A stretch of DNA of 64,000 nucleotides, from NCBI RefSeq assembly GCF_900609065.1, contig NZ_UXAU01000035.1, positions 43,054 to 107,053 of the forward strand. The letters run 5' to 3'. This DNA comes from Arthrobacter ulcerisalmonis (GTDB taxonomy: Bacteria > Actinomycetota > Actinomycetes > Actinomycetales > Micrococcaceae). Made by a program: the position numbers and the translations under genes. This document shows, piece by piece, positions 1-11,200 of the stretch (position 1 is the stretch's first letter; each line of letters starts with the position of its first letter). Below the pieces are notes generated by a model. It saw nothing but the letters and a program-made list of their open reading frames with translations. It was not told where the DNA came from and did not search any database.

Positions 1-2
1 CC

Positions 3-1430
3 GTGCGGGCACGGACTGGTGCGCTGTTTGTGGTGATCACGGACGAGACCGGACTGCGGCTCGCGCACCCTGACCCCACCCGGTTGGGCGAAGGGGTCAG
101 CACGGATCCGTCCGAGGCCCTCTCCGGCCAGGAGATCACCACGAGGAACACCGGAACGTTAGGCCCTTCCGCCGGCGCCAAGGTTCCGGTCTACGCACCC
201 AACAGCAGCACCGTGGTGGGCGAGGTCAGCGTGGGCTACTCGATGGAGACGGTAGGCCAGACCGTTGCAAGGGATATTGGCCCGGTGGGCTTCACTGCCG
301 CCGGGGCCCTAGGCGTGGGCGTGCTGGGGTCTTTCCTGTTGCGGCGTCGGTTGCAGCGGCTCACGCTCGGGCTGGAGCCGGAGGAGATCAGCACCATGGT
401 CCACGATCAGGTGGCCGTTTTGCAGGGCGTGGACGACGGCGTCATCGGCGTCAGTCCCGACGGCCGGATCTCCGTTTTCAACGCCGCCGCCCAACGGCTC
501 CTGGGGCTCCCGGACCTGACCGGGACCCGCTGGGCTGATGCCCCCGTCCCGGAGCAGCTCGCCTCACTCACCCTGCCCAGCTACGCCGGCCCGGAGGCCC
601 TCGAACTGGTGGCGAACGGTCAGGTTCTGGTGGCGAACGCCCGGAAGGCACTGCACCGCCGGGAGGACCTGGGCTGGGTGCTCATGTTGCGCGACCGGAC
701 GGAGCTGCAGCAACTCACCCGCCAGCTCGATGCCGTGGGCACCATGTCCACGGCGCTGCGGGCGCAGCGGCACGAATTCGCCAACCAGCTGCACACTCTC
801 GCTGGATTCATGAGCATCGGCCAGCATCAGCAGGCACGCGAATACTTGGGCGGGCTGGCCGCCACGGGACCGCTCCGCTTCCCGGTGGACCAGGCCGAAC
901 TGCTCCAGGACCCGTACCTGCAGGCCTTTGTGGGCGCCAAGGGGGTGGAGGCTCACGAACGCGGCGTGGCCCTCCGGATCGGCCCCGAAACCCTGGTGCG
1001 CGGCCAGGTCATGGAGCCCCAGGATGTCACCACCGTCCTGGGGAACTTGATCGATAACGCCGTCAACGCTGCCGTGGCTGGTTCGGCGACGGAACGCTGG
1101 GTGGAGGTGGAGGTCCTTGATGGGGCAGCGGACGACGGCGGGACGCTCCACATTGTGGTGGCCGACTCCGGGAATGGCCTCGCCGCCGGAACGGGACCCG
1201 AGGACGTCTTTGCCGCAGGCTTCACCACAGCAGCTGGGCCGGTCCGGGCTGGCGGCGGGCAGGGCTTTGGCCTGGCCTTGGCCCGACAGTTGGCCAGGCG
1301 GCGTGGCGGGGACGTCACCCTCTTGGCAGCCGGCGGGCCTGGTGGGCCGGGCGCCGTTTTCATGGCCGTGTTGCCGGGCACCCTTGCGCTGCCCGGCGCA
1401 GCAGAACAATCAAAGGACAGGCATGAGTGA
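3..1430 (+). CDS. Sensor histidine kinase, CitA/DcuS type (5' end outside window)
   Basis: Membrane sensor kinase of the citrate/C4-dicarboxylate class; it would phosphorylate the response regulator encoded next. The frame is open to the left edge, so the first transmembrane helix and part of the periplasmic sensor are missing. Visible parts, numbered from base 3: the end of the extracytoplasmic sensor domain, a transmembrane helix at about 93-113, a PAS domain at about 134-230 (VDDGVIGVSPDG), the dimerisation/phosphoacceptor helix with RHEFANQLH (His at about 257), and a HATPase domain with an N box (NLIDNAVNAA) and glycine-rich boxes (DSGNG, GGGQGFGLAL). The RHEFxN phosphoacceptor and the domain order are typical of CitA/DcuS kinases. 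It overlaps the regulator gene by 8 bases, so the two are translationally coupled. The ligand is unknown; a transporter gene may lie to the left. Confidence 0.9.
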   Translation: MRARTGALFVVITDETGLRLAHPDPTRLGEGVSTDPSEALSGQEITTRNTGTLGPSAGAKVPVYAPNSSTVVGEVSVGYSMETVGQTVARDIGPVGFTAAGALGVGVLGSFLLRRRLQRLTLGLEPEEISTMVHDQVAVLQGVDDGVIGVSPDGRISVFNAAAQRLLGLPDLTGTRWADAPVPEQLASLTLPSYAGPEALELVANGQVLVANARKALHRREDLGWVLMLRDRTELQQLTRQLDAVGTMSTALRAQRHEFANQLHTLAGFMSIGQHQQAREYLGGLAATGPLRFPVDQAELLQDPYLQAFVGAKGVEAHERGVALRIGPETLVRGQVMEPQDVTTVLGNLIDNAVNAAVAGSATERWVEVEVLDGAADDGGTLHIVVADSGNGLAAGTGPEDVFAAGFTTAAGPVRAGGGQGFGLALARQLARRRGGDVTLLAAGGPGGPGAVFMAVLPGTLALPGAAEQSKDRHE

Positions 1431-2088
1431 GGACTTCCGCGTTTTGATCGTGGATGATGACTTCCACGTGGCTAAATTGCACGCAGCCTATGTGGATTCG
1501 GTGGCCGGATTCTTGGCGCTGGCTCCGGTGGGAACGGCGTCGTTGGCGCGCCAGGCCATCCACAGCCTCCGTCCGGACCTGGTGCTGCTGGACGTCTACT
1601 TGCCGGATGCGTCTGGTCTTGACCTTCTGCAGCAGTTGGATGTGGACACCGTAATGCTCAGCGCCGCCTCGGATCCAGCGTCGGTTCGGTTGGCGCTGCG
1701 CCGCGGCGCCTTGGGCTACCTATTGAAGCCGTTCACCGCTGACGCACTGTCCCAGCAATTGCGCTCCTACGCCAGGTTCCGGCGGCTCCTGAGCCAGCCC
1801 GGCGCCCTGGACCAGGACGGGGTGGAGCGCGCCAAACGGGCGCTGATCCCGGGGGACGTGACGCCGTCGGCCAAGCCGCGCTCAGCCACCGAGGCGGCGG
1901 TGCTGGAATCCCTGGTGGTGGGTGAACAGTATTCTGCCGCTGAGGTGGCCGGCCGGGTTGGAGTATCCCGTGCCACCGCGCAACGGTACCTGTCCTCGCT
2001 GGCTGACGACGGCGCCGTGGACATCCAGCTGCGGTACGGCACCACCGGCAGGCCGGAGCACCGCTACGGTCTGCCGGGGACGCCGTAG
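1423..2088 (+). CDS. Response regulator, CitB/DcuR family
   Basis: DNA-binding partner of the preceding kinase. The receiver domain (residues 1-120) has the acidic pocket VDDD at 10-13, the phosphoacceptor Asp57 in LLDVYLPD, a Ser in place of the conserved Thr region (MLSAAS), and the conserved Lys in LLKPF. A winged-helix domain at about 150-221 contains a recognisable helix-turn-helix (SAAEVAGRVGVSRATAQRYL), as in CitB/DcuR regulators. A frame open further upstream overlaps the kinase heavily. I chose the ATG at 1423 because it follows AAAGGACAG and begins the receiver fold. Regulators of this group usually activate carboxylate uptake genes; the target is not visible here. Its stop lies 1 base from the converging RidA gene. 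Confidence 0.9.
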   Translation: MSEDFRVLIVDDDFHVAKLHAAYVDSVAGFLALAPVGTASLARQAIHSLRPDLVLLDVYLPDASGLDLLQQLDVDTVMLSAASDPASVRLALRRGALGYLLKPFTADALSQQLRSYARFRRLLSQPGALDQDGVERAKRALIPGDVTPSAKPRSATEAAVLESLVVGEQYSAAEVAGRVGVSRATAQRYLSSLADDGAVDIQLRYGTTGRPEHRYGLPGTP

Positions 2089-2089
2089 G

Positions 2090-2473
2090 CTACTCGGCGC
2101 TCTTCTGCGCCACGAGCTCGATCTCCACCAGCATTTCCGGGTCGAGGAACGGCAGGACGTGGACCAGGGACATGGTGGGACGGATATCGCCGAAGACTTC
2201 GCCGTGCGCGCGGCCGGCGTCTTCCCACTTGCTGATGTCCGTCAGATACAGCTTGGTCTGGACAACATCAGCAAGGCTGAAGCCGGCATCTGCCAGCACC
2301 TTGTCCAGCTTCTGCAGGATGAACTGCGTCTGCGTGTAGAAATCAGCGCCCACAATGCCGTCCTCGCCGCTGGCGGCCGTTGCGGAAATGTAGAGGGTGT
2401 TGTCCACCTGGACGGCGCGGGAATAGCCAAGGCTCTGCTCCCAAACGGAGCCGGTGCCGAACGTTTTACGCAT
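2090..2473 (-). CDS. RidA family protein (YjgF/YER057c/UK114)
   Basis: Small trimeric deaminase-like protein of about 127 aa. Members hydrolyse reactive enamine/imine intermediates released by PLP enzymes. Visible family features are VDNTLYISATAASGEDG near the N-terminus, FYTQTQFILQKLDKVL, the helix DVVQTKLYLTDIS, and the end LPFLDPEMLVEIELVA, which matches the usual RP-x-P-x-L-V-E-I-E-x-x-A pattern except that the canonical substrate-binding Arg appears replaced (the segment reads PFLDPE). I prefer the ATG at 2473 over one 33 bases upstream because it is preceded by AAAGG at good spacing and gives the standard family length. The missing Arg suggests it belongs to a Rid subgroup without classic RidA chemistry. 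It stands alone, tail to tail with the response regulator. Confidence 0.85.
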   Translation of the reverse strand: MRKTFGTGSVWEQSLGYSRAVQVDNTLYISATAASGEDGIVGADFYTQTQFILQKLDKVLADAGFSLADVVQTKLYLTDISKWEDAGRAHGEVFGDIRPTMSLVHVLPFLDPEMLVEIELVAQKSAE

Positions 2474-2520
2474 GGAGTGCCTTTCAAAGGGAGATGAGGT
2501 CGGCACCCACTGTAAGGCGG

Positions 2521-3024
2521 CTACAGGTCGAGGCGATAAACCAACAGTTTTATGTCAGTTTCGGGGACGAACCAGTCCCGTTCGGGGACCCTGCTGAATC
2601 CGGTTTTGCGGTAGAGGCCATGGGCGCTTTCCCAGGTCATCCCGGTGGTGAGGGCCACGGCATCGATCCCGGGAAGTGAGCGGGCATGGGCAATGATGGC
2701 TTCCACCAGCGCTTTTCCTGCTCCGCTGCGCTGGACTTCCGGGTCCACCACCAGCATGCGGAATTCCAGCTCACCCGCCAAGGCAATATCCGCGAAAGGC
2801 TCCCCCGCCACCGCCAGGGTGACCGAGCCAACGATCATGCCGTGCCGTTCAGCCACCCAGATCATGGCGTGGGCCGCCCGGTGTGCCACGTCTTGGATGG
2901 CCTGCATGTAGGGGTGCTGATCGTCGTCGAAATACCCTGCCGCCAGATAGGAAGCAACGGTAATCCGGGCAATTTCAGAATAATCGGCGGGAACGGCGGG
3001 ACGAATCAGAATCTGGTGTGGCAC
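2521..3024 (-). CDS. GNAT family N-acetyltransferase
   Basis: Cytosolic acetyl-CoA-dependent acetyltransferase of 167 aa covering a single GNAT fold. The acetyl-CoA binding motif is seen in RMLVVDPEVQRSGAGKALVE (about 89-108), where QRSGAG matches the Q/R-x-x-G-x-G/A pyrophosphate loop. The later SAHGLYRKTGF segment is the usual strand-helix with a Tyr near the expected catalytic position. The GTG start is the first in frame and gives the fold immediately (QILIRPAVPADYSEIARI). The best AAGG-like ribosome site lies rather far upstream, so the start is not certain. The substrate cannot be predicted. It is 40 bases from the next minus-strand gene and may be read together with it. Confidence 0.85.
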   Translation of the reverse strand: MPHQILIRPAVPADYSEIARITVASYLAAGYFDDDQHPYMQAIQDVAHRAAHAMIWVAERHGMIVGSVTLAVAGEPFADIALAGELEFRMLVVDPEVQRSGAGKALVEAIIAHARSLPGIDAVALTTGMTWESAHGLYRKTGFSRVPERDWFVPETDIKLLVYRLDL

Positions 3025-3064
3025 CCATCAATGGTAGACCTTCACCGTAGGAGTCTGCCCCGGC

Positions 3065-4273
3065 TCACCGTGACGGCCAACTCCAGAGCGGCCCCTCCAA
3101 CGAACCCCGACCCCGCACCCGGGTCTCCCCCAGTTCCTTCTCCAGTTCATGCTCCGCAACGGTTCCGCTCTCACGCAGGGCAGCGATGAGGGCGCTCGAG
3201 TGCGACACCACCAGCACCTGCGAGCGCTCAGCAGCCTGGGTGATGAGCTCCGCCAAGGCGGGCATCAGGTCTCGGTGCAGGCTGGTTTCGGGTTCGTTGA
3301 GGACCATCAGCTGCGGCGGTTCGGGAGTGAGCAGGGCGGCAGTAAGCAGGAGGAACCGCAGCGTGCCGTCGGACAGCTCAGCGGCCTTGAGTGGCCGCAA
3401 CATCCCCTGTTGTCGCAGCTGAACGCCGAACATGCCGTCGCTGGTGCTGATTTCCAGCCTGCTGCCCGGGAAGGCCCGCGCAATGACCTTGTCCAGTAGG
3501 ACGTTCTCGCCGGTCTCCCTAATGGTTTGCAGGGCAGCGGGGAGATCGGCGCCGGTGGGGTCCAGCACCGGGGTCCGGGTACCCACCTGCACCTGGCGCG
3601 CCGGTGCCGCGTGGTCGGTCCGGAAATGGTCGTAAAACCGCCAGGACCGCACGGTGTTCCTGACCTGCAGGACCTCTGGCGACCGCTCGGGATCTGCGAT
3701 CTCCGTCAGGACGCTTTGGTAAGGCTTCAAGGTAATGGCTTCCTGCTGCCAGTCCCCGGCGGCGTTGCGGACGCGAACGGCTGCCCCGCGACGGTCCACC
3801 AACCACGACGCCGGACGGGCCACCGGACCAGAAAACACCACCTCGCGCTTGATGTCCGGATCGTTGGCGAACAGCGAGACCTTCGGCTTGCGGGTCTGTT
3901 CGTCCATTTCGCCCATGACGGGTACGGGGATGCCCAGGTCCACCAGGTACCCGAAGCCGTCACCCGAGAATCCCAGCTTCAGATTGATCGGATCTTTGCG
4001 GACAGTCCCTTGGACGGGCGCCTCGCCGCGCCGCATGGCACCGCTGAGCGTCTCAGGCCCTGCCCACAACGTAGATCCGAGGCCGCCTTCCCTGGCCAGG
4101 GACCCCACCACGTTCCCACCTGCCCCGCCGGCACAGTCGGCGAGCAGCCGCAGAGCCCGGTACAGCGATGACTTGCCGCTGCCATTGGCGCCGGTGACCA
4201 GGTCCAATCCGGACAGCTCCAGGGACAGGTCGCGAATGGAACGGTAGTTGGCGATGGCCAGCGTGGTGATCAT
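3065..4273 (-). CDS. AAA family ATPase (predicted ATPase, COG4637-like)
   Basis: SMC/RecF-like P-loop ATPase of 402 aa without an obvious extra effector domain. The Walker A is GANGSGKSS at about residues 29-37, an ABC-type signature-like ELSDGTLRFL comes at about 308-317, then a Walker B in LMVLNEPETSLH and a switch His in VVSHSSAL. The Walker B has Asn where most relatives have Asp (VLNEPE), while the Glu is kept. Such ATPases occur in DNA metabolism and in some defence systems, but nothing adjacent indicates defence. The gene starts 4 bases after the stop of the inositol-phosphatase gene, so it is the third gene of the ligA operon. The function is unknown; an OLD-family nuclease is excluded because no TOPRIM domain is visible. 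Confidence 0.8.
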   Translation of the reverse strand: MITTLAIANYRSIRDLSLELSGLDLVTGANGSGKSSLYRALRLLADCAGGAGGNVVGSLAREGGLGSTLWAGPETLSGAMRRGEAPVQGTVRKDPINLKLGFSGDGFGYLVDLGIPVPVMGEMDEQTRKPKVSLFANDPDIKREVVFSGPVARPASWLVDRRGAAVRVRNAAGDWQQEAITLKPYQSVLTEIADPERSPEVLQVRNTVRSWRFYDHFRTDHAAPARQVQVGTRTPVLDPTGADLPAALQTIRETGENVLLDKVIARAFPGSRLEISTSDGMFGVQLRQQGMLRPLKAAELSDGTLRFLLLTAALLTPEPPQLMVLNEPETSLHRDLMPALAELITQAAERSQVLVVSHSSALIAALRESGTVAEHELEKELGETRVRGRGSLEGPLWSWPSR

Positions 4274-4277
4274 GCGG

Positions 4278-7498
<3,221 letters not shown>

Positions 7499-8086
7499 TT
7501 AGTGCGTGCGGCGCCCGGTCCTGGCCCACCAGGCGAAGGCGACCCCGCCCAGGAGCAAGAGGATCAGGCCAGCGATGACGGGCAGGTTGAGCCCTCCGCC
7601 GGATTCTCCAGAGAGCGCCATGTCCGTGGCCTGGCTGGGCGTGGCGGACTTCGAGATGGGCTTGTTCCAGTTCGATTCCGACGACGGCGCCGCCGAGCGG
7701 GTCACGCTGGGGGCGTCCGTGGGCAGGTCCTCGACGATCTCCGGGCTGGCCTCAGCAGTGCTTGGCACCGGGGTCTCCAGCGGCTCTTCCGTGACCGGCG
7801 CGGGCGGAGCCGTGGGAGCGGGCAGCGGCGCTTGGCTGCGAACCGTCGGCTGGCTGCTGGGGACGGGGTCCGCCGTCGGCCGTGCAGCGGTGGGACTGGG
7901 CGGAGGCGGCGTAACAGTCACAGTGGCTGTTGCGCTGGCGCTTGGCGTCGGCGGGACTGTGGCTGCGGCGGCCGCGCCGCCAGCCACCAGCGAGCCGACA
8001 AGGAGTGCTGTCGCAACGCCGACGACGGCCAGCGCAAGCGCCACCGCCGCTAATGCGGTGCGGAACACCGGGGAGGAGAAGGTCAT
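7499..8086 (-). CDS. Pro/Thr/Ser-rich bitopic membrane protein, unknown function
   Basis: Hypothetical envelope protein of 195 aa. A hydrophobic segment at about 9-40 acts as a signal or anchor. It is followed by a low-complexity linker of about 110 residues rich in Pro, Thr, Ser and Ala. A second hydrophobic helix (LPVIAGLILLLLGGVAFAWW) sits just before a basic tail (ARTGRRTH). This layout resembles sortase-anchored wall proteins, but no LPxTG-like signal is present ahead of the last helix, so membrane anchoring is more likely. The ATG has AAAGG upstream. It lies after the hairpin that ends the large cluster and before ligA, in the same direction, and is probably transcribed alone. No family recognised. 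Confidence 0.65.
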   Translation of the reverse strand: MTFSSPVFRTALAAVALALAVVGVATALLVGSLVAGGAAAAATVPPTPSASATATVTVTPPPPSPTAARPTADPVPSSQPTVRSQAPLPAPTAPPAPVTEEPLETPVPSTAEASPEIVEDLPTDAPSVTRSAAPSSESNWNKPISKSATPSQATDMALSGESGGGLNLPVIAGLILLLLGGVAFAWWARTGRRTH

Positions 8087-8179
8087 TGCTGCCTTTCGAC
8101 GCGCGCAGTCCCCCAGCCACGGCAGTATAGATTCCCCGGTAGTCTGCTACACCCGCCCAGACCCCGCAACTCCTGATGT

Positions 8180-8204
8180 CCCCGTGGCCAGCCTGGCCAC
8201 GGGG
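8180..8204 (-). terminator. Hairpin terminator of the large minus-strand cluster
   Basis: A perfect 11-bp stem (CCCCGTGGCCA paired with TGGCCACGGGG) with a 3-base loop begins 3 bases after the TGA of the EssC-like gene on the minus strand. There is no clear T-run, as is common in high-GC actinobacteria. It marks the probable end of the cluster that begins near 37.2 kb. Confidence 0.65.
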
Positions 8205-8206
8205 AA

Positions 8207-11200
8207 TCAAGCCTTGTTTTCGGGCGGCAACGCCACTTGGATTTTGCGGACTTTTCCGCGTCCCACCACGTAGCCCCGGCCTGGGATGAAGCCACCGGAC
8301 ACCCTGCCGAGCGAGGTATTCAGGAGGCTGTCGCCCTCGATATCGCCGGGGTTCAGGAGCAGGCCGCGCCGGCCCGACTTGAACGGTTGCGCCAACTGCC
8401 AGGCGGAAGACCAAGTGGACGATTCGGACTCGCCCACCACCCATTGCTCCGCCTTGATCGCCGATGTCACCAGCTGCGCCACTCCGGATTCTGCGAGAGT
8501 GTCGGTGAAGTCGGTGAGGCCCTCAACGAAGATCGCCAGCTTTCCGGGATTCTCGGTGGCGTACTCGGACAACTCGTCAGTGGCGTCGGCAACATCGTCC
8601 GGGCCCACCAGGGAGCGGTTCCAGACTGCCAGGCCTGCCACCGCTGTGCGCCGGGACCCCAGGTAAATGATCTCGATCTGCGGGTTAGCCCGTCGCAAGG
8701 CATACGCCAGGGTGACCAGGGCTACCGTCCGGCCGGAGCCAGGCGGGCCAGCCAGCAGCAGCGGGCCCTTGGCCAGCAGCTCTGCCGGTTGGAGGGTTTC
8801 GTCGTCGACGCCGATAACCGGCTGGTCTGGTGCGCCGGTGGGCAACACATCGAGGTCCACTTGTTCGGGCAACTGCTCGATCCCCGGCGCCTGTTCGAAC
8901 CCTTGCCGGAGCATGGCGTCACTGAGCTTATGCACTTCCCGGGCCTGGAGCGCCAGGTTGGCGTTTCCACCCAGCACTGCCAACTGGACTTCGAGCCCAT
9001 CCAACAATCCGCGCCCTGGCGGCGATGCCGCCGTCAGGACGTCCCGCGGCACATCCATGGAGATGTAGTCGTCTTCGGAGGAGAGCCGGAGCACCAGCCG
9101 GCGTTGGATGGAAGCGAGGAGTGAGGTGGGAACGGAGTTGGGCCGGTCGCCGGACACCACCAAGTGGATCCCCAGCGTGCGGCCGTCCGTTGCCAACTGC
9201 AGGAAGATATCCCACAGTGCCGAGAGACGGCTGTGCTCATAGGCTTCCCGGAAGGCTGACATGCCGTCCACCAGTACGAAGATGCGTTTCTCTTCCGGCC
9301 GGTTGGCCAGCTTCCGGTACTCCCCGATGGTGGAGGCACGGACCTCGGCGAAGCGTGCCGAGCGCTGCTCCGCTTCGTCCCGCAGCATGCGCAGCAGCCT
9401 GCCCACCCGCTCCACGTCATCGCCATTTATCACTTGGCCTACGTGCGGCAACTCCTCCAGCATCCGCAGCCCTGAGGAGCCGCAGTCAATGCCGTAGACC
9501 TGCACGGGACCACCGCGCGGCGTGACGGCCGCAGCAATCGCTATCCCCCGCAAGGCCGCCGACTTGCCGGACCCACCGGTACCGTAGATGGCCATGTTGC
9601 CGTCTCGGTCCGGCTCGTAAAACACTGTTGGCTGCTCCTGCCGCGCGGGCACGTCTGCCACACCGAGGAGGAGCTGCTCATCGGTCCGCGGGTTGGGCAA
9701 CTTGGAGAAGTCATAGGTGGTGGCCAGCTCGTCCAGCCAAGGTTTCCGAGGCGCAGCGATGTCCAGCGAATCTGCGGCCCGGACAATGTTGGCAGTCATC
9801 CGGGCAATATCGTTGGGGCCAGCGGGTTCTTCGACCTGTGGCTTGTCCGGTGCCGGCGCTTCCCAGCTTTGGCCGGACCCGAACGCCATCTCCACAATGT
9901 CGATCTGCGGCCGTTGCGGCTTCTCTGTGGTCCAGCCGCCGGCGTAGCCGGTCTGGAACCCCTGGATCCTGCCTGGCCCGGTTTTCGCGGCACCGCGGCC
10001 AGGGATGGCAGGGTCGAAGTACGCTGCGTCCGGCACGCCCAGGATGTCCGCGGCGTCGTCCTCGTCAGCCATCCGCAACGCCACGCGCAGGTTGGTGTTG
10101 GCGCGCAGACTGTCCTTAATGACACCGGCGGGGCGCTGGGTGGCGAGGATCAGGTGCAGGCCCAGCGAACGGCCGCGGGCCGCCACATCCACCACCCCGT
10201 CCACGAATTCGGGTACCTCGCTGGCCAGTGCGGCAAACTCGTCCACGATGATGATCAGGTACGGCGGCGCCTCAGGATCTGCCTCGCGCTGCATGGCGAG
10301 CAGGTCCTTGGCCTTCTTCCGGTTCAGCAGGTGCTCGCGGTAGTGCAGCTCGGCCCGCAATGAGGTGAGGGCACGCCGGACCAAGTGCGGTGAAAGGTCG
10401 GTGACCAGGCCCACCGTGTGCGGGAGACTGATGCAGTCGGCAAACGCGGCGCCGCCCTTGTAGTCAACAAACAGGAAGCTCACCCGGTCTGGGCTGTAGG
10501 CGGCAGCCATGCCCATCACCCAGGACTGGAGGAACTCGGACTTACCGGCACCAGTGGTACCACCCACCAGGGCGTGCGGTCCCTCGTTCTTCAGGTCAAG
10601 GTAGAGCGGTTCCACACCCTTGGAACCCACCAGGGCGCGGAGGGTACCGTTGTCCTTCCGATTGGCTACGGCCGTTGCGTGGACGGAGTTGTTCTCGGTC
10701 CACCGATCGGCCACGGCCTGCGGGTTGTCCAGGAAGTCCTTGCCGATCAAGGTGGCGTAGGAGACCGCGCGGGGTAGGTCGGAGTCGTCGTCCACCGGCT
10801 GGCCCACGTCCACCACCGGAGTCATCATGCGGGCCAACTGGCCCGCAAGCTCGGCGTCGACGCTTTCGCAGCTGACGGGATACGTGTGCCTGCCCAGGCG
10901 GACCTGGCCAGTGGTGGTGCCGTGGTCGCCATCCACCACCATGAAGTCCCGGCACACCGCGGGGAGAGCCTGGATGTCGGTGGCAATCCAGAGCACGTGT
11001 ACGCCGCAGTCGGGACCGCGTTCGGCGAGCCGGGTCAGTCTGCCACGATCCACGGGGGCGTCGTCCTCGATGATGACCAGCACGGCTGGCAGGACCGGGT
11101 TGGGAACCTCCACCTTGGCGGGGTCCAGCTGCGGGCGCAGTTCAGGCCCTGTCCGCTTGGCGGCTTTCTCGCGGGCGGAAACCAGGTCTTCGAGCCTGGC

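Noticed and set aside
3065..4273. Defence-type OLD or Septu ATPase
   Set aside because: No TOPRIM or HNH domain or partner gene; it is embedded in a ligA housekeeping operon.
7499..8086. Sortase-anchored wall protein
   Set aside because: The C-terminal helix and basic tail fit, but no LPxTG-like sorting signal precedes the helix.
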